DNA of 58,794 nucleotides from Gammaproteobacteria bacterium (GCA_018824085.1 JAHJHI010000025.1:1-58794); one strand, 5' to 3'. Counted from the stretch's first letter, positions 18,587 to 28,925 are shown. Made by a program: numbers and translations. Notes: a model not told the origin generated them from the sequence alone.

Positions 18587-19059
18587 ACCGCGCCGGAGAA
18601 GTCGTGTTGCCGCCAGGCTTCGTAGGCGACGATGGCGACCGAATTGCTGAGGTTCAGGCTGCGGCAGTCCGGGCGCATCGGGATGCGCAGCCGCTGCGCG
18701 CTCGGAATCGCATCCAGCAAATCGCCCGGCAGTCCGGCGGTTTCCTGACCGAACAGGAAGATGTCGCCGGCGTTGTAGTGCGGCGAGGTGTGCGCGATCC
18801 GTCCGCGCGTGCTCAGCGCGTACAGCCGCGGATCCGCTGCCTGTATCGACAGCGCGGCGGCGAGTGCGCTCCAGTTCTCGTGCACCGTCACGTTCGCGAG
18901 GTCGCGGTAGTCCATGCCGGCCCGCGCAAGCTGCCGGTCCGACATGTCGAATCCCAGTGGTTTCACCAGATGCAGCGCAAAGCCGCCATTGGCGCACAGG
19001 CGCATCACGTTGCCCGTGTTCGGCGGAATCTCCGGCTGGTACAGAACGATGTTGAACAT
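18574..19059 (-). CDS. trmL: tRNA (cytidine(34)-2'-O)-methyltransferase
   Basis: A 161-aa SPOUT-class methyltransferase that methylates the wobble base of two leucine tRNAs using S-adenosylmethionine. The N-terminus ([19 protein letters not shown]), the FGQETAGLP segment and the C-terminal knot ([18 protein letters not shown]) are characteristic of TrmL/YibK. comF lies upstream on the same strand, 73 bp away. Confidence 0.95.
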   Translation of the reverse strand: MFNIVLYQPEIPPNTGNVMRLCANGGFALHLVKPLGFDMSDRQLARAGMDYRDLANVTVHENWSALAAALSIQAADPRLYALSTRGRIAHTSPHYNAGDIFLFGQETAGLPGDLLDAIPSAQRLRIPMRPDCRSLNLSNSVAIVAYEAWRQHDFSGAVQPS

Positions 19060-19132
19060 GTGCCGCGTGCGCTCGGACGAGGGGCCGCAAGGGTAGCAGT
19101 GCGTGGCACCTGTGATCCAGTGCTGCGCGCGG

Positions 19133-19828
19133 TCATGGCGTACGGGCGAGCACGAGGTTGTTCACGCTGACGGCGCCGGCCGCTTTCAGCACGCGTGCCA
19201 CTTCATGCAGGCTGGCGCCGGTCGTCAGCACGTCGTCGACCACCACCACATGCAGTCCGTCGACCCGTGCCCGCACAGCGAAGGCTCCGCGCACGTTGCG
19301 CCGCCGTTGGGACCATGCCAGTTCGCGCTGCGGCGGTGTGTCATGCAGGCGTTCCAGGCCGAACGCGTCGAAGCGCACACTGGCGAGCCGTGCCAGCGGC
19401 CGGGCGATCTCGACCGACTGGTTGAAGCCGCGCAGCGCCAGCCGGCGCGGGTGCAGCGGCATCGCGAGCAGCAGGTCGCAGTGCGGCATGCCGAGTCCGT
19501 GCAACTCGCGCGCGAACCAGCCGGCCAGCGGCAGCCGGGCGTGGAACTTCAGCGCGTGGATCAACCGGTCGGCCGGTTCCGCGTACTGCCAGCACGCCTG
19601 AGTGGTGTCGAACGACGGCGGCTTCTTCAGGCAGCGCCCGCAGATGCCCGGCGTGGACAGCGGCAGCGCGCATGTCGGGCAATGCACGGCGGGCAGCACG
19701 GGCAGGTCCGCCCGGCACCCCGCGCACAGCAGCGCGTCGCCCGCTGGCAGTCCGCACAGGCGGCATTGCTGGGGCAGCAGTGCCGCGCGCAGGGTGCGGC
19801 CTGCGCGGCCGATCACGCGGCGCAACAT
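19133..19828 (-). CDS. comF: ComF/GntX family phosphoribosyltransferase-like protein
   Basis: A 231-aa protein with three N-terminal CxxC pairs (CRLC, CAGC, CPTC, then CGRC) and a C-terminal phosphoribosyltransferase fold with the motif [14 protein letters not shown]. In naturally competent bacteria ComF acts in DNA uptake, while E. coli GntX is linked to gluconate or DNA use; I cannot decide which applies. The start at 19828 is family-like; the frame extends to an ATG at 19876 (247 aa), and neither has an obvious Shine-Dalgarno. It is divergent from bioB. Confidence 0.85.
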   Translation of the reverse strand: MLRRVIGRAGRTLRAALLPQQCRLCGLPAGDALLCAGCRADLPVLPAVHCPTCALPLSTPGICGRCLKKPPSFDTTQACWQYAEPADRLIHALKFHARLPLAGWFARELHGLGMPHCDLLLAMPLHPRRLALRGFNQSVEIARPLARLASVRFDAFGLERLHDTPPQRELAWSQRRRNVRGAFAVRARVDGLHVVVVDDVLTTGASLHEVARVLKAAGAVSVNNLVLARTP

Positions 19829-19899
19829 CGCCGGGCCGTTTTCGAAGAAAATGGCGGCTTCGCCGTTCTGGCGCATTCGCGTGCGCTTGTCACCGTCCC

Positions 19900-20880
19900 A
19901 TGAATACCCAGGTCATCCATTTGCCGCCAGCCTCCCGTTCCACGCAACCTGCGCGCTGGACCACGGACCAGGTCGAAGCACTGTTCGCACTGCCTTTCTC
20001 CGATCTCATGTTCCGTGCCCAGCAGGTGCACCGCGAGCATTTTGATCCAAATGCCATACAGCGATCCACGCTGCTGTCAATCAAGACCGGCGGTTGCCCG
20101 GAGGACTGCGGTTATTGCCCGCAGTCGGTGCGCCACGATACCGGCGTGACCAGTCAGGAACTGATGCCGGTTGCCGACGTGCTGGCGGCCGCGCGCGCCG
20201 CGCGCGACGCCGGCGCTACGCGCTTCTGCATGGGCGCCGCATGGCGCGGCCCGAAGGAGCGCGACGTCGAGGCGGTTGCCGAAATGATCTCCGCCGTGAA
20301 GGGCCTTGGTCTTGAGACGTGCGCCACGCTGGGCCTGCTGCGCGAGGGACAGGCGGAGAAGCTCAAGCAGGCCGGTCTCGACTACTACAACCACAACATC
20401 GATACTGCGCCCGACTACTACGGCGAGGTGATCGGCACCCGCACGCAGCAGGACCGCTTCGACACGCTGGAAGCGGTACGCGAAGCAGGCATGAATGTGT
20501 GCTGCGGCGGCATCGTCGGCATGGGCGAGTCGCGTCGCGCGCGCGCCGGCCTGATCGCCACGCTGGCCAGCATGGACACGCCGCCGGAGTCCGTGCCGAT
20601 CAACAATCTGGTCAAGGTCGAAGGCACGCCGCTGGCTGACGTGCCCGATCTCGATCCGTTCGAGTTCGTGCGTACCGTGGCCTGCGCGCGCATCACGATG
20701 CCGACGAGTCATGTGCGCCTGTCGGCCGGCCGCGAGGCGATGAGCGACGAGATGCAGTCGCTGTGTTTTCTCGCCGGTGCCAATTCGATCTTCTACGGCG
20801 ACAAGCTGCTGACCACCGGCAATCCGCAGGCCGAGAACGATCGCCGCCTGTTCGAGCGTCTGGGCGTCAGATCGGTCTGA
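19900..20880 (+). CDS. bioB: Biotin synthase
   Basis: A 326-aa radical-SAM enzyme that inserts sulfur into dethiobiotin. The [4Fe-4S] cluster ligands are C66, C70 and C73 (CPEDCGYC). [24 protein letters not shown] and [17 protein letters not shown] carry other conserved residues. The ATG at 19900 is preferred; the open frame to 19672 runs antisense to comF and is not family-like. bioC follows with overlapping or adjoining reading frames; bioF, bioA and bioD are not in the window. Confidence 0.97.
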   Translation: MNTQVIHLPPASRSTQPARWTTDQVEALFALPFSDLMFRAQQVHREHFDPNAIQRSTLLSIKTGGCPEDCGYCPQSVRHDTGVTSQELMPVADVLAAARAARDAGATRFCMGAAWRGPKERDVEAVAEMISAVKGLGLETCATLGLLREGQAEKLKQAGLDYYNHNIDTAPDYYGEVIGTRTQQDRFDTLEAVREAGMNVCCGGIVGMGESRRARAGLIATLASMDTPPESVPINNLVKVEGTPLADVPDLDPFEFVRTVACARITMPTSHVRLSAGREAMSDEMQSLCFLAGANSIFYGDKLLTTGNPQAENDRRLFERLGVRSV

Positions 20881-21800
20881 ACGCGGAGGCAACGGACATC
20901 GCCGCTTCCGTTCCACCCGACGTTGCGCTGGACGGCCGTGCTGTTGCGCGCGGCTTTGAACGTGCCGCCGGCCGCTTTGACCAGGCCGCCGTGCTGCATC
21001 GCGAAGTGGCCCGCCGCATGGCGGAGCGGCTCGACATGGTGATGCTGAAACCGGCCCGTCTGCTCGATCTCGGTTGCGGCAGCGGCGCCGACCTGCAGCC
21101 GCTGCGCGCGCGCTACCCCGACACGCAGATGGTGGGCCTGGACCGCGCGGCGGCGATGCTGTCACGCGCGGCGGAACGCACGCCGCGCTGGCGCCGCTGG
21201 CTGCCCGGCGTGCTGGGCGGGCAGCACACGTCGCTGGTGCGTGCAGACATCGCGCACCTGCCGCTCGCGCCTCGCAGCATCGACATGGTGTGGTCCAACC
21301 TCGCGCTGCACTGGCTGCCGGACCTTCCCGCCGCCTTGCGCGAGATCCAGCGCTGCGTGCGCGTCGGCGGCCTGTTCACGTTTTCCATGCTCGGTCCGGA
21401 CACCTTGCGTGAACTGCGCACGGCGCTCGACGCGCTTGGCATGGCCGGACGCGTGCACCGCTTCATCGACATGCATGATGTCGGCGACATGCTGGTCGAG
21501 GCCGGATTTGCCGAGCCGGTGATGGACATGGAGCACATCACGCTGACTTTTGCCGAGCCGCAGGGGCTGTATCGCGACCTTGCGGACACCGGCAGCCACT
21601 GCGCGCTGGCGGCGCGGCCCCGCGGCCTGTTTACGCCGCGCGCGCGGCGCAGCCTGGACGACGCGTTGCTGCGGCTGCGCGAGGACGGACGCCTGCCTGC
21701 AACGATGGAAATCATCTACGGCCATGCCTGGCGCGGTGAGCCCAGGCAGACGGACGACGGGCGCGCCATCATCCGCTTCGAACGCGGAGGCCGGCCGTGA
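20763..21800 (+). CDS. bioC: Malonyl-ACP O-methyltransferase BioC (start uncertain)
   Basis: A SAM-dependent methyltransferase of the biotin pathway that masks malonyl-ACP so it can enter fatty-acid synthesis. [12 protein letters not shown] is the SAM-binding motif, followed by [22 protein letters not shown], typical of BioC. Recognisable homology begins near [17 protein letters not shown] (about 20940). The only ATG/GTG/TTG upstream is the GTG at 20763, which would overlap bioB by 118 bp; the next is a GTG at 20991, inside the conserved region. A non-standard start (for example CTG at 20877) is possible. The coordinates give the longest model. Confidence 0.85.
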   Translation: MFSRRCQFDLLRRQAADHRQSAGRERSPPVRASGRQIGLNAEATDIAASVPPDVALDGRAVARGFERAAGRFDQAAVLHREVARRMAERLDMVMLKPARLLDLGCGSGADLQPLRARYPDTQMVGLDRAAAMLSRAAERTPRWRRWLPGVLGGQHTSLVRADIAHLPLAPRSIDMVWSNLALHWLPDLPAALREIQRCVRVGGLFTFSMLGPDTLRELRTALDALGMAGRVHRFIDMHDVGDMLVEAGFAEPVMDMEHITLTFAEPQGLYRDLADTGSHCALAARPRGLFTPRARRSLDDALLRLREDGRLPATMEIIYGHAWRGEPRQTDDGRAIIRFERGGRP

Positions 21801-21847
21801 TGCGCGGACCGGAACATGGCTGCTGACGCGACGCACCGGGGACTGAC

Positions 21848-23056
21848 GTGCTGATGCGGCCACCGTACGCCACCTCCCGTGGCCGACTCACGCTGCTCAT
21901 GTGCGCGGCTGAAGCACTGAGCATGACGGGTTTCGCGGCCTATCCGTCCTTCCTGCCGCTGCTCAGCGATCTGTGGCAGCTCACCGGCACCGAAGCCGGG
22001 CTGATCGGCGGCGCCTTCTTCTTCGGCTACATGGTGGCTGTTCCCTTCCTGTCCGGCGCGACCGACCGGGTCGACGCGCGCGGCGTCTATCTGTGTGCCT
22101 GTCTGTTGATGGCGGGCGGCACGCTGGGTTTCGCGCTGGCGGCGCAGGACGTCTGGAGCGGCGCTTTCTTCCAGGCGATCTGCGGTGCCGGGCTGGCCGG
22201 CTGCTACATGCCCGGACTGCGCGTGCTGACCGACCGCGTGCCGGCCGATGGCTCGACGCGCCACATCGCCTTCTATACGTCGAGTTTCGGCATCGGTACC
22301 AGCGGTTCGCTGCTGCTGGCCGGCGCCCTCGGGCGCATGCTGGACTGGCGCATGGCCATCGCGCTGATGGCCATCGGCCCGCTGCTGGCGGCGCTGCTTG
22401 TTCTGATCGGCGTCGCGCGCAAGGCGCCACCGGCCGGCGGGCAGGCAAGCTGGCTGCCACGTTTCGGCCCGGTGCTCGCACATCCGCGCGTGCGCCGGCT
22501 GGTGGCGGGCTATGCCGTGCATTGCTGGGAGCTGTTCGGGCTGCGCTCCTGGATGGTCGCCTTCATCGCGTTCGCCTATGGCATTTCGGCTGCGCAGGCG
22601 TGGCTGACCCCGACCGAGGCGGCCGCGCTGATCAATCTGCTCGGCCAGCCGGCCAGCCTGTTCGGCAACGAAGCCGCGATGCGGCTCGGCCATCGGCGGT
22701 GGATCATCGCGATGATGATCGCGTCGGGCGTGCTGTGCTGGGTCGCCGGTGCGGCGGCAGTCGCGCCATGGTGGCTCATGCTGGTCCTGCTCGCGCTGTA
22801 CAACGCGGCCGTCATGGGAGATTCGGCGTCGCTGACCGCCGGGTTGGTGCATGCGGCGCCAGCGGCACATCGAGGGGCGGCGATGGCGCTTTATTCGCTC
22901 GGCGGATTTGGCGCCGGCTTCATCGCGCCCATGGTGTTCGGCGCCACGCTGGACGCCACCGGTGGTGCGGGCAGCGCAGCCGCGTGGATGTTCGCGTTCG
23001 CAACGCTGGGTGCCGGTTGTCTCCTGTGGGGGCTGACCGCGCTGCGACGGCCGTAG
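21848..23056 (+). CDS. MFS transporter
   Basis: A 402-aa polytopic membrane protein with about 12 hydrophobic segments and the cytoplasmic motif between helices 2 and 3 (FLSGATDRVDARGVY). It is a major-facilitator-superfamily permease; I do not recognise a substrate-specific subfamily. The GTG at 21848 or the ATG at 21854 could be the start. It follows bioC by 47 bp; a biotin or biotin-precursor role is not supported by sequence, only by position. Confidence 0.8.
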   Translation: MLMRPPYATSRGRLTLLMCAAEALSMTGFAAYPSFLPLLSDLWQLTGTEAGLIGGAFFFGYMVAVPFLSGATDRVDARGVYLCACLLMAGGTLGFALAAQDVWSGAFFQAICGAGLAGCYMPGLRVLTDRVPADGSTRHIAFYTSSFGIGTSGSLLLAGALGRMLDWRMAIALMAIGPLLAALLVLIGVARKAPPAGGQASWLPRFGPVLAHPRVRRLVAGYAVHCWELFGLRSWMVAFIAFAYGISAAQAWLTPTEAAALINLLGQPASLFGNEAAMRLGHRRWIIAMMIASGVLCWVAGAAAVAPWWLMLVLLALYNAAVMGDSASLTAGLVHAAPAAHRGAAMALYSLGGFGAGFIAPMVFGATLDATGGAGSAAAWMFAFATLGAGCLLWGLTALRRP

Positions 23057-23113
23057 CGCCGACGGCGCGCGGGTGCGCACGGCGATGCAGTGAGTGTTTC
23101 CGGAGCCTGTTTC

Positions 23114-24922
23114 ATGACCACCATCCTGTCGTCGCGCGTGTGCAGGGGCCTGGTCGTGCTGTCGGCACTGTGCACCGTGCCGTCGCCCGTCCTTCGCGCG
23201 AGCGACGCTGCCACGCCGCTCACGCCGATTCCGCGCATCCAGGGCAACGCGGCGTCCAGCCCGCTGGACGGGCGGGTGATCTCGACCGAAGGTGTCGTGA
23301 CGGCGGTGTTTGCCGGCCTGTCGGGCTATTTCCTGCAGGACGAGACCGGTGACGGAGACGCGTCGACGTCGGACGGCGTGTTCGTCCATGCGCCACGAGG
23401 TGCCCGCGTGAAGGTGGGTCAGAAGGTGCGCATCACGGCCCGCGTCGCGGAATTCGCCGGTGTCACCCAGCTCGTGTCACCGGGCGTGCCGGTCGTGCTG
23501 CGCAACGGTGTTTCGATGAAGCCTGCGGACGTGACACTGCCGGTCGCGCGTGATGGCGACCTCGAACGCTACGAGGGCATGCTCGTGCGCATCCGCCCGG
23601 TGCTGACGGTGTCTCACAACGGGCTGCTCGGCCGCTACGGGCAGCTCACGCTGTCGGCGCAAGGCCGTCTTGAGACACCGACCAACCGCCATTCACCAGG
23701 CTCGCCGGACGCGGCCGCGCTGCGCGATGCCAACGCACGGCGCCGCATCGTGCTGGATGACGGCTCGCGGGCGCAGAACCCGAATCCGCTGCCTTTCATC
23801 GGTGCCGGCAATACCGTGCGTGCCGGTGACACCGTCAGGGATGTCACCGGTGTCGTCGATTTCGGCCCGGTCGGCGTGTCGGGCAGCGGCATGCGTGGCT
23901 ATACGCTGCATGCCGTGGAGACTCCGGTCTTCCGGCGCGCGAATGCGCGCAGCGCACGTCCGGCGGATGTCGGCGGCACGGTGCGGGTGGCAAGCTTCAA
24001 CCTGCTGAACTTCTTCACGACAGTCGATCGGGCGGGCAGCGGCTGCTTTCCGGGCGGTGCGCGAAGCGACTGCCGGGGGGCAGACAGCCCGGCCGAGTTC
24101 GTCCGGCAGCGGGACAAGATCGTTGCGGCGCTGAGTGCGCTTGACGCCGATGTCGTCGGTCTCGTCGAGATGGAGAACAACGGCGACGCCGCGTTGAAGG
24201 CACTTGTGGCGGCGCTGAATGCCGCAGCAGGCCAACGGCGTTACGCGGTTGTCGGCGCACCGTCGGGCGCGCGCGGACGGGATGCCATCCGCGTGGCGAT
24301 GATCTATCAGCCAGCCCGCGTGTCGGCGGCGGGAGACGCCATCAGCGATGGCGACGCGGCTCACCATCGCCCGCCGCTGGCGCAGACGTTTGCCACCGCC
24401 GGCGGCGAGCGCTTCACTGTTGTCGTGACGCATTTCAAGTCCAAGTCGTGCCGCAACGCGGACGGCGCCGACGCAGACCGCGGTGACGGGCAGGGCTGCT
24501 GGAATGCGCGGCGTGTGCGCCAGGCTCATGCACTGGCCGCATTCGTGCGGCGCCTCGCGGCGAGCCGGGGCACGCCCGATGTCCTGGTGACCGGCGACCT
24601 CAACGCGTATGCGATGGAAGATCCGCTGCGCGTGCTGACCGACGCCGGCCTGCGCAATCTGTCCGCCGGCATCGTGCAGCCCTACAGCTACACCTTCGAC
24701 GGAGAGGCAGGGCAGCTTGACCATGCGCTGGCGAGCGCCAGCCTCGCCGCACGGGTGAGCGGCATCACGCTGTGGCACATCAATGCCGACGAACCGGCGG
24801 TGATCGACTACAACACTGAATTCAGGCGGCCGGATCGATACGCGCCGGATGCCTATCGCTCATCCGATCACGATCCGGTGCTGGTGGGTTTGCGGTTCTC
24901 GCGGCGCGCCCGCGAGCGATGA
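23114..24922 (+). CDS. Secreted ExeM/NucH-type endonuclease/exonuclease/phosphatase-family nuclease
   Basis: A 602-aa exported protein. After a signal peptide comes an OB-fold-like domain (about 50-190: IPRIQGNAASSPLDGRVIST, GYFLQDETGDGD) and a C-terminal EEP nuclease domain (about 300-600) starting VRVASFNLLNFFTT. Active-site segments are VGLVEMENNGD, THFKSKSC, VTGDLNAYAMEDPL and SSDHDPVLVGL. The architecture matches extracellular nucleases such as ExeM, which degrade extracellular DNA. The paired cysteines (SGCFPGGARSDC, KSKSC and GQGCW) fit a periplasmic or secreted location. Confidence 0.85.
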   Translation: MTTILSSRVCRGLVVLSALCTVPSPVLRASDAATPLTPIPRIQGNAASSPLDGRVISTEGVVTAVFAGLSGYFLQDETGDGDASTSDGVFVHAPRGARVKVGQKVRITARVAEFAGVTQLVSPGVPVVLRNGVSMKPADVTLPVARDGDLERYEGMLVRIRPVLTVSHNGLLGRYGQLTLSAQGRLETPTNRHSPGSPDAAALRDANARRRIVLDDGSRAQNPNPLPFIGAGNTVRAGDTVRDVTGVVDFGPVGVSGSGMRGYTLHAVETPVFRRANARSARPADVGGTVRVASFNLLNFFTTVDRAGSGCFPGGARSDCRGADSPAEFVRQRDKIVAALSALDADVVGLVEMENNGDAALKALVAALNAAAGQRRYAVVGAPSGARGRDAIRVAMIYQPARVSAAGDAISDGDAAHHRPPLAQTFATAGGERFTVVVTHFKSKSCRNADGADADRGDGQGCWNARRVRQAHALAAFVRRLAASRGTPDVLVTGDLNAYAMEDPLRVLTDAGLRNLSAGIVQPYSYTFDGEAGQLDHALASASLAARVSGITLWHINADEPAVIDYNTEFRRPDRYAPDAYRSSDHDPVLVGLRFSRRARER

Positions 24923-24940
24923 CGGCGCTTGCCGGCCGGC

Positions 24941-25612
24941 TCAGGCCGTCTGCGCGTGCAGCGTGCGATGCATGCGCCGGGCGTGCCAGATGCGCAGTGC
25001 GAACAGCGCGGCAAGGATGGTTGCGTAGATCAGCGGCTCGGTGATGTCCTTCTTCACCAGCCACCAGTAGTGCGCGACACCCAGCACTCCGACGGCGTAC
25101 ACGAGCCGGTGCAGGCGCTGCCAAAGGCGTCCGCCAAGGCGGCGGATCATGCCGTTGGTCGATGTGGCGGCAAGTGGCAGCATCAGCGTGAATGCGGCGA
25201 AGCCTGTCGTGATGAAGGGACGCTTGATGATGTCCTTGATGATGCTGCCAGCATCGAAAAACTGGTCGAGCCACAGATAGGTGGTGAGGTGCAGGCAGCC
25301 GTAGAAGAACGCGTACAGGCCGAGCGTGCGGCGCAGCCGGACGAGCCAGTGCCAGCCGGTCAGGTGGCGCAGCGGCGTGACCGCCAGCGTCAGCAGCAGC
25401 ATGCGCAGCGTCCAGTCGCCGGTGGCGCGCGTGATGAACTCGATCGGGTTGGCGCCGAGTGCGTCGCGCAATGCGTCCGCGACCAGCAGCAACAGCGGCA
25501 GCAGACAGGCGAGCCAGACTGCGCGCCATATCCACGCGAACTGACGCTTGTCGGGCGCGCCGTTCCGCGTGGCGCTGCGCGTGCCGACACCGGGTTGTGC
25601 GCGGGCCTGCAT
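24941..25612 (-). CDS. msrQ: Protein-methionine-sulfoxide reductase heme-binding subunit MsrQ
   Basis: A 223-aa inner-membrane b-type cytochrome with about six helices that passes electrons from the quinone pool to MsrP. The ligand histidines lie in LRHLTGWHWLVRLRRTLGLY, YGCLHLTTY, WQRLHRLVYAVGVLGVAHYWW. The start is the ATG at 25612, 2 bp after the stop of msrP, so the two are coupled. The longer frame to 26260 is antisense shadow within msrP. Confidence 0.95.
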   Translation of the reverse strand: MQARAQPGVGTRSATRNGAPDKRQFAWIWRAVWLACLLPLLLLVADALRDALGANPIEFITRATGDWTLRMLLLTLAVTPLRHLTGWHWLVRLRRTLGLYAFFYGCLHLTTYLWLDQFFDAGSIIKDIIKRPFITTGFAAFTLMLPLAATSTNGMIRRLGGRLWQRLHRLVYAVGVLGVAHYWWLVKKDITEPLIYATILAALFALRIWHARRMHRTLHAQTA

Positions 25613-25614
25613 GG

Positions 25615-26571
25615 TCAGAAGTGCTTCTTCAGGTCCATGCCCGTGTAAAGGGATGCCACCTGATCGCCGTAGCCGTTGAACTTCAGCGTCTTGCGCTTGA
25701 TGAACTCGCCGATGCGCCGTTCCCGTTCCTGACTCCAGCGCGGATGGTCGACCTCCGGATTGACGTTCGAATAGAAGCCGTACTCGCGCCCGTTCGACTT
25801 GGTCCATGAGCTCAGCGGCTCCTTGTCCGTAAAGCGGATCCTCACGATGGACTTGGCGCTCTTGAAGCCGTATTTCCACGGAACGATCAGCCGGATCGGC
25901 GCTCCGTTCTGATTGGGCATGACTTCGCCATATAATCCGAGCGCTGCGATGGTCAGCGGATGCATGGCTTCGTCGAGCCGCAATCCTTCCACATAGGGCC
26001 AGTCGAGCACCTGCCGCCGGGTGCCGGGCATTTCCTTGGGATCGAGGTGGGTCACGAATTCCACATACTTCGCACCGCCCAGCGGCTCGACCTGTCTGAG
26101 CAGCGCGGACATCGGAATGCCGACCCAGGGCACGACCATGGACCATGCTTCGACGCAGCGGAGGCGATAGATGCGTTCTTCCAGTGGTGCGACCTTCAGG
26201 ATGTCGTCGATATCGAGCGTCTTCGGCTTGTGCACAAGACCTTCGATGCTGACAGTCCACGGACGCGTCGCCATGCGGTGCGCATGGCGTGCCGGGTCGC
26301 TCTTGTCGGTACCGAATTCGTAGAAATTGCAGTAACTTGTGATGTCGTCGAAGTCATTCAGCTTTTCGTCGGTCGAATACGGGCTCTTTACGAGCGGACC
26401 GAGCGTCTTGCCGCGCGCCGCGACGGCGTGTGCCTTGTCGGGCAATCCTGCGCCAAGCAGTGCGGCGCCGATGCCGATGGCGCTGCTGCGCATGAAGTCG
26501 CGGCGTGCATCGAATACGGCGCGGGGCGTGATATCTGACGGTGCGACATCTGCCGGGTGTTTGATCAGCAT
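25615..26571 (-). CDS. msrP: Protein-methionine-sulfoxide reductase catalytic subunit MsrP
   Basis: A 318-aa periplasmic molybdoenzyme that repairs oxidised methionines in envelope proteins. A twin-arginine signal ([10 protein letters not shown]23-R24) is followed by the sulfite-oxidase fold; the molybdenum-ligating cysteine is in [22 protein letters not shown] and [23 protein letters not shown] are conserved. The ATG at 26571 has a GAGGAG site. The reading frame extends upstream into the divergent DUF455 region but is not coding there. The adjoining msrQ and the moeB-type gene elsewhere in the window fit a molybdopterin enzyme. Confidence 0.96.
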   Translation of the reverse strand: MLIKHPADVAPSDITPRAVFDARRDFMRSSAIGIGAALLGAGLPDKAHAVAARGKTLGPLVKSPYSTDEKLNDFDDITSYCNFYEFGTDKSDPARHAHRMATRPWTVSIEGLVHKPKTLDIDDILKVAPLEERIYRLRCVEAWSMVVPWVGIPMSALLRQVEPLGGAKYVEFVTHLDPKEMPGTRRQVLDWPYVEGLRLDEAMHPLTIAALGLYGEVMPNQNGAPIRLIVPWKYGFKSAKSIVRIRFTDKEPLSSWTKSNGREYGFYSNVNPEVDHPRWSQERERRIGEFIKRKTLKFNGYGDQVASLYTGMDLKKHF

Positions 26572-26640
26572 GGGGAGCTCCTCGTTGTACTCACTACCAG
26601 ACCGACCTGTCGGGCCAGACCTTACCTGCAGGGTCCGGCG

Positions 26641-27456
26641 ATGAAGCGAAAGATCTATCCGGCGCTGCTCGACGCATTGATGAATGCTCGGCCCGAAGCC
26701 AAGTGCGACGCGGTTTCCGCGCTCTGGGGGGCGCTGGAGTCGGGCGAAGTCTTCGACCGGGAGGCGCCGGACGCCCACGAGATCGAAGACGCCGGCCGGC
26801 CGGCCAGGCCCGAGCTCGTCGAGCCGGCCGCGTTGCGCTCGCGTGGTGTCGGCAATCGGGAGGGGCATGCGGCGATGATTCACGCCATCTGCCACATCGA
26901 GTTCTCCGCCATCAACCTTGCGCTCGACGCCGCGTGGCGCTTCCGTGACATGCCGGATGCGTTCCTCGCGGACTGGCTGCACGTGGCGGCCGACGAAGCG
27001 CGGCACTTCGGGTTGCTGCACGCGCATCTGCGCTCGCTCGGTTTCGAGTACGGCGACTTTCCGGCGCACGCGGGCTTGTGGGACATGGCGCGGCGCACCG
27101 CTGGCGACGTACTGATCCGCATGGCGCTGGTGCCGCGCGTACTGGAAGCCCGCGGACTTGATGCGACGCCGTCGATCATGGCCAAGCTGCGGACCATCGG
27201 CGATACCGATGCCCTGGCCATCCTAGACATCGTGCTGATGGACGAGATCAATCACGTCGCCATCGGTGACCGCTGGTTCCGCCATCTGTGCGCGCAACGC
27301 GGGTTGGACAGCGAATCAACCTTTCTGAGGCTGTTCAATGAGTTCGAAGCACCGCGCCTGCAGCCGCCGATCAACCAACAGGCGCGCATCGCCGCCGGAT
27401 TCTCGGAACCGGAGCTGGCGAAACTGGCGGCCTTGCGGGGTCCTGCGGGCGACTGA
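26641..27456 (+). CDS. DUF455 family ferritin-like protein
   Basis: A 271-aa protein of the DUF455 family. The helical core carries ferritin-like di-iron motifs: [28 protein letters not shown], and [13 protein letters not shown]. This suggests a di-iron oxygenase, or an MiaE-like enzyme, but the substrate is unknown. The ATG at 26641 gives the typical N-terminus; an upstream GTG at 26557 would add residues overlapping the msrP promoter region. The gene is divergent from msrPQ, 69 bp apart, and ends in a bidirectional terminator. Confidence 0.8.
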   Translation: MKRKIYPALLDALMNARPEAKCDAVSALWGALESGEVFDREAPDAHEIEDAGRPARPELVEPAALRSRGVGNREGHAAMIHAICHIEFSAINLALDAAWRFRDMPDAFLADWLHVAADEARHFGLLHAHLRSLGFEYGDFPAHAGLWDMARRTAGDVLIRMALVPRVLEARGLDATPSIMAKLRTIGDTDALAILDIVLMDEINHVAIGDRWFRHLCAQRGLDSESTFLRLFNEFEAPRLQPPINQQARIAAGFSEPELAKLAALRGPAGD

Positions 27457-27476
27457 GCAGGGTCCGATGGGGACAT

Positions 27477-27504
27477 AAAAAAACCCGCCGATGGCGGGCT
27501 TTTT
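27477..27504. terminator. Bidirectional Rho-independent terminator
   Basis: The stem CCCGCC/GGCGGG (27484-27489 and 27493-27498, loop GAT) is flanked by seven A residues on the left and TTTTT on the right, so it works in both directions between the convergent DUF455 gene and the cytochrome c4 gene. Confidence 0.85.
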
Positions 27505-27519
27505 CCGTTGGAGCGTCGT

Positions 27520-28170
27520 TCAGCGCAGGCCGGCTGCGTAGTCGGACACCGCCTTGATTTCGGCGTCGGTCATCTTGACGGCAATCATGCGCATCATCTT
27601 CGCGGGATCATTCGCACGTTCCTCGAGACGGAAGGCCTTCAGCTGCGCTTCGGTGTATGCGGCGTACTGGCCGCCGATGCGCGGAAACTGCGAGGGCAGG
27701 CCGGCGCCGCTCGGGCCATGACAGGCTGCGCAGGCCGGCAGGCCTTTGCTCTGGTCGCCGCCGCGCCACAGCTTCTGGCCGAGTTCCAGGCTCTCGCGGC
27801 TGCCCTTGGCCTTTTCGGGAATCTGCTTCTGGCTTGCGTAGTAGGCGGCAACATTGCGCATGTCCGCGTCCGACAGGCCTGCTGCCATACCCGACATCAC
27901 CGCATTTGCGCGTTCCGCGGGCTTGCCGTCCTTGCCCTTGAAATTCGACAGCTGCTTGTAGATGTACTCCGGATGCTGCCCTGCGAGCTTGGGGTTGGCC
28001 GGCAGCGGGCTGTTGCCGTCGGCGCCGTGACAGGCCGCGCAGACCTGGCCTGCAATGGTTTTGCCGGCGGCGGCATCCGCCTTGGGAGCAGCTGCATCTT
28101 CCGACGCCAGAGCGCTGGCGGAAACGAGAGTCAGAGACAGGGCGAGACCTAGAGCGTTGAACGTGCGCAT
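27520..28170 (-). CDS. Cytochrome c4 (diheme)
   Basis: A 216-aa periplasmic diheme cytochrome c. A signal peptide ends at ASALASE. Two heme-binding CAACH motifs occur, in CAACHGADGNSP and CAACHGPSG, each followed by a Met ligand region (AVMSGMAAGL, KMMRMIAVKM). The two halves are an internal duplication. Cytochrome c4 carries electrons to terminal oxidases. The ATG at 28170 (MRTFNALGLAL) was chosen over the longer frame. It is divergent from engB. Confidence 0.94.
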   Translation of the reverse strand: MRTFNALGLALSLTLVSASALASEDAAAPKADAAAGKTIAGQVCAACHGADGNSPLPANPKLAGQHPEYIYKQLSNFKGKDGKPAERANAVMSGMAAGLSDADMRNVAAYYASQKQIPEKAKGSRESLELGQKLWRGGDQSKGLPACAACHGPSGAGLPSQFPRIGGQYAAYTEAQLKAFRLEERANDPAKMMRMIAVKMTDAEIKAVSDYAAGLR

Positions 28171-28223
28171 GACAATCCTTGAGCGATGAACCCGGTCAGC
28201 AGAGCCGGGATTAAGACACTGAT

Positions 28224-28247
28224 ACGGTAAACTCCTCATTTTACCGT
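28224..28247. promoter_or_regulatory. Inverted repeat in the cytochrome c4-engB divergent region
   Basis: A perfect 8-bp inverted repeat (ACGGTAAA, 8-nt spacer, TTTACCGT) lies in the short gap between two divergent genes. Its symmetry and place suit a dimeric repressor or activator site. No family consensus that I know fits well, and it could equally be an RNA hairpin. Confidence 0.4.
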
Positions 28248-28279
28248 GTTTTCCTGGGCGCGCATTGCGCGACATACTT

Positions 28280-28906
28280 TTGACCACACTCTTCCGCGGT
28301 GCTGCCTTCCATCTTTCGGTGGCCAAACCATCCGGCCTGCCCGCGCCGGACGGTCCCGAAGTCGCGTTCGCCGGACGTTCCAACGCCGGCAAATCGAGCG
28401 CCATCAATACGCTTGTCGGTCATACGCGCCTGGCTTTCGTCAGCAAGACGCCTGGGCGCACGCAACTGATCAACTATTTCAAGCTGGTGCACGGCGGCTT
28501 TCTGGTCGACCTGCCCGGCTACGGCTATGCGCAGGTGCCGGTCGAAGTGCGCCGGGCGTGGGCCGGTCTCATCGAGCGCTATCTCAAGGAAAGGGAGAGC
28601 CTCGTCGGGCTCGTGCTCATCATGGACGCGCGTCATCCGCTGACGCAGCTGGACTGGAACATGATCGAGTGGTTTTCCGTCAGCGGCAAGCCCATGCATG
28701 TGCTGCTGACCAAGGCGGACAAGCTCACCCGCAGCGCGCAGGCGGCGACGCTGGCCGACGTGCGCCGCCAGCTGTCGGGCATGGGTGACCAGGTGACGGT
28801 GCAGCTGTTCTCCAGCCTGAAGAAAACCGGTGTCGACGACGTGGGGGCCGTGGTTGCACCATGGCTGACGGCAGCGTTGCCGCCGGCCGATGCGGCGCCC
28901 GAATGA
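28280..28906 (+). CDS. engB: Ribosome biogenesis GTP-binding protein EngB (YsxC/YihA)
   Basis: A 208-aa GTPase needed for 50S subunit assembly. The G1 motif is [10 protein letters not shown]3 is DLPGYGY, G4 is LTKADK and the segment [13 protein letters not shown] is characteristic of EngB. The start is unclear: TTG at 28280 gives the family-like [14 protein letters not shown], while TTG at 28265 adds five residues; neither has a strong Shine-Dalgarno. The cytochrome c4, engB, hemB order is common in betaproteobacteria. Confidence 0.95.
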   Translation: MTTLFRGAAFHLSVAKPSGLPAPDGPEVAFAGRSNAGKSSAINTLVGHTRLAFVSKTPGRTQLINYFKLVHGGFLVDLPGYGYAQVPVEVRRAWAGLIERYLKERESLVGLVLIMDARHPLTQLDWNMIEWFSVSGKPMHVLLTKADKLTRSAQAATLADVRRQLSGMGDQVTVQLFSSLKKTGVDDVGAVVAPWLTAALPPADAAPE

Positions 28907-28925
28907 GCCGGGCACCGGCGAAAAA

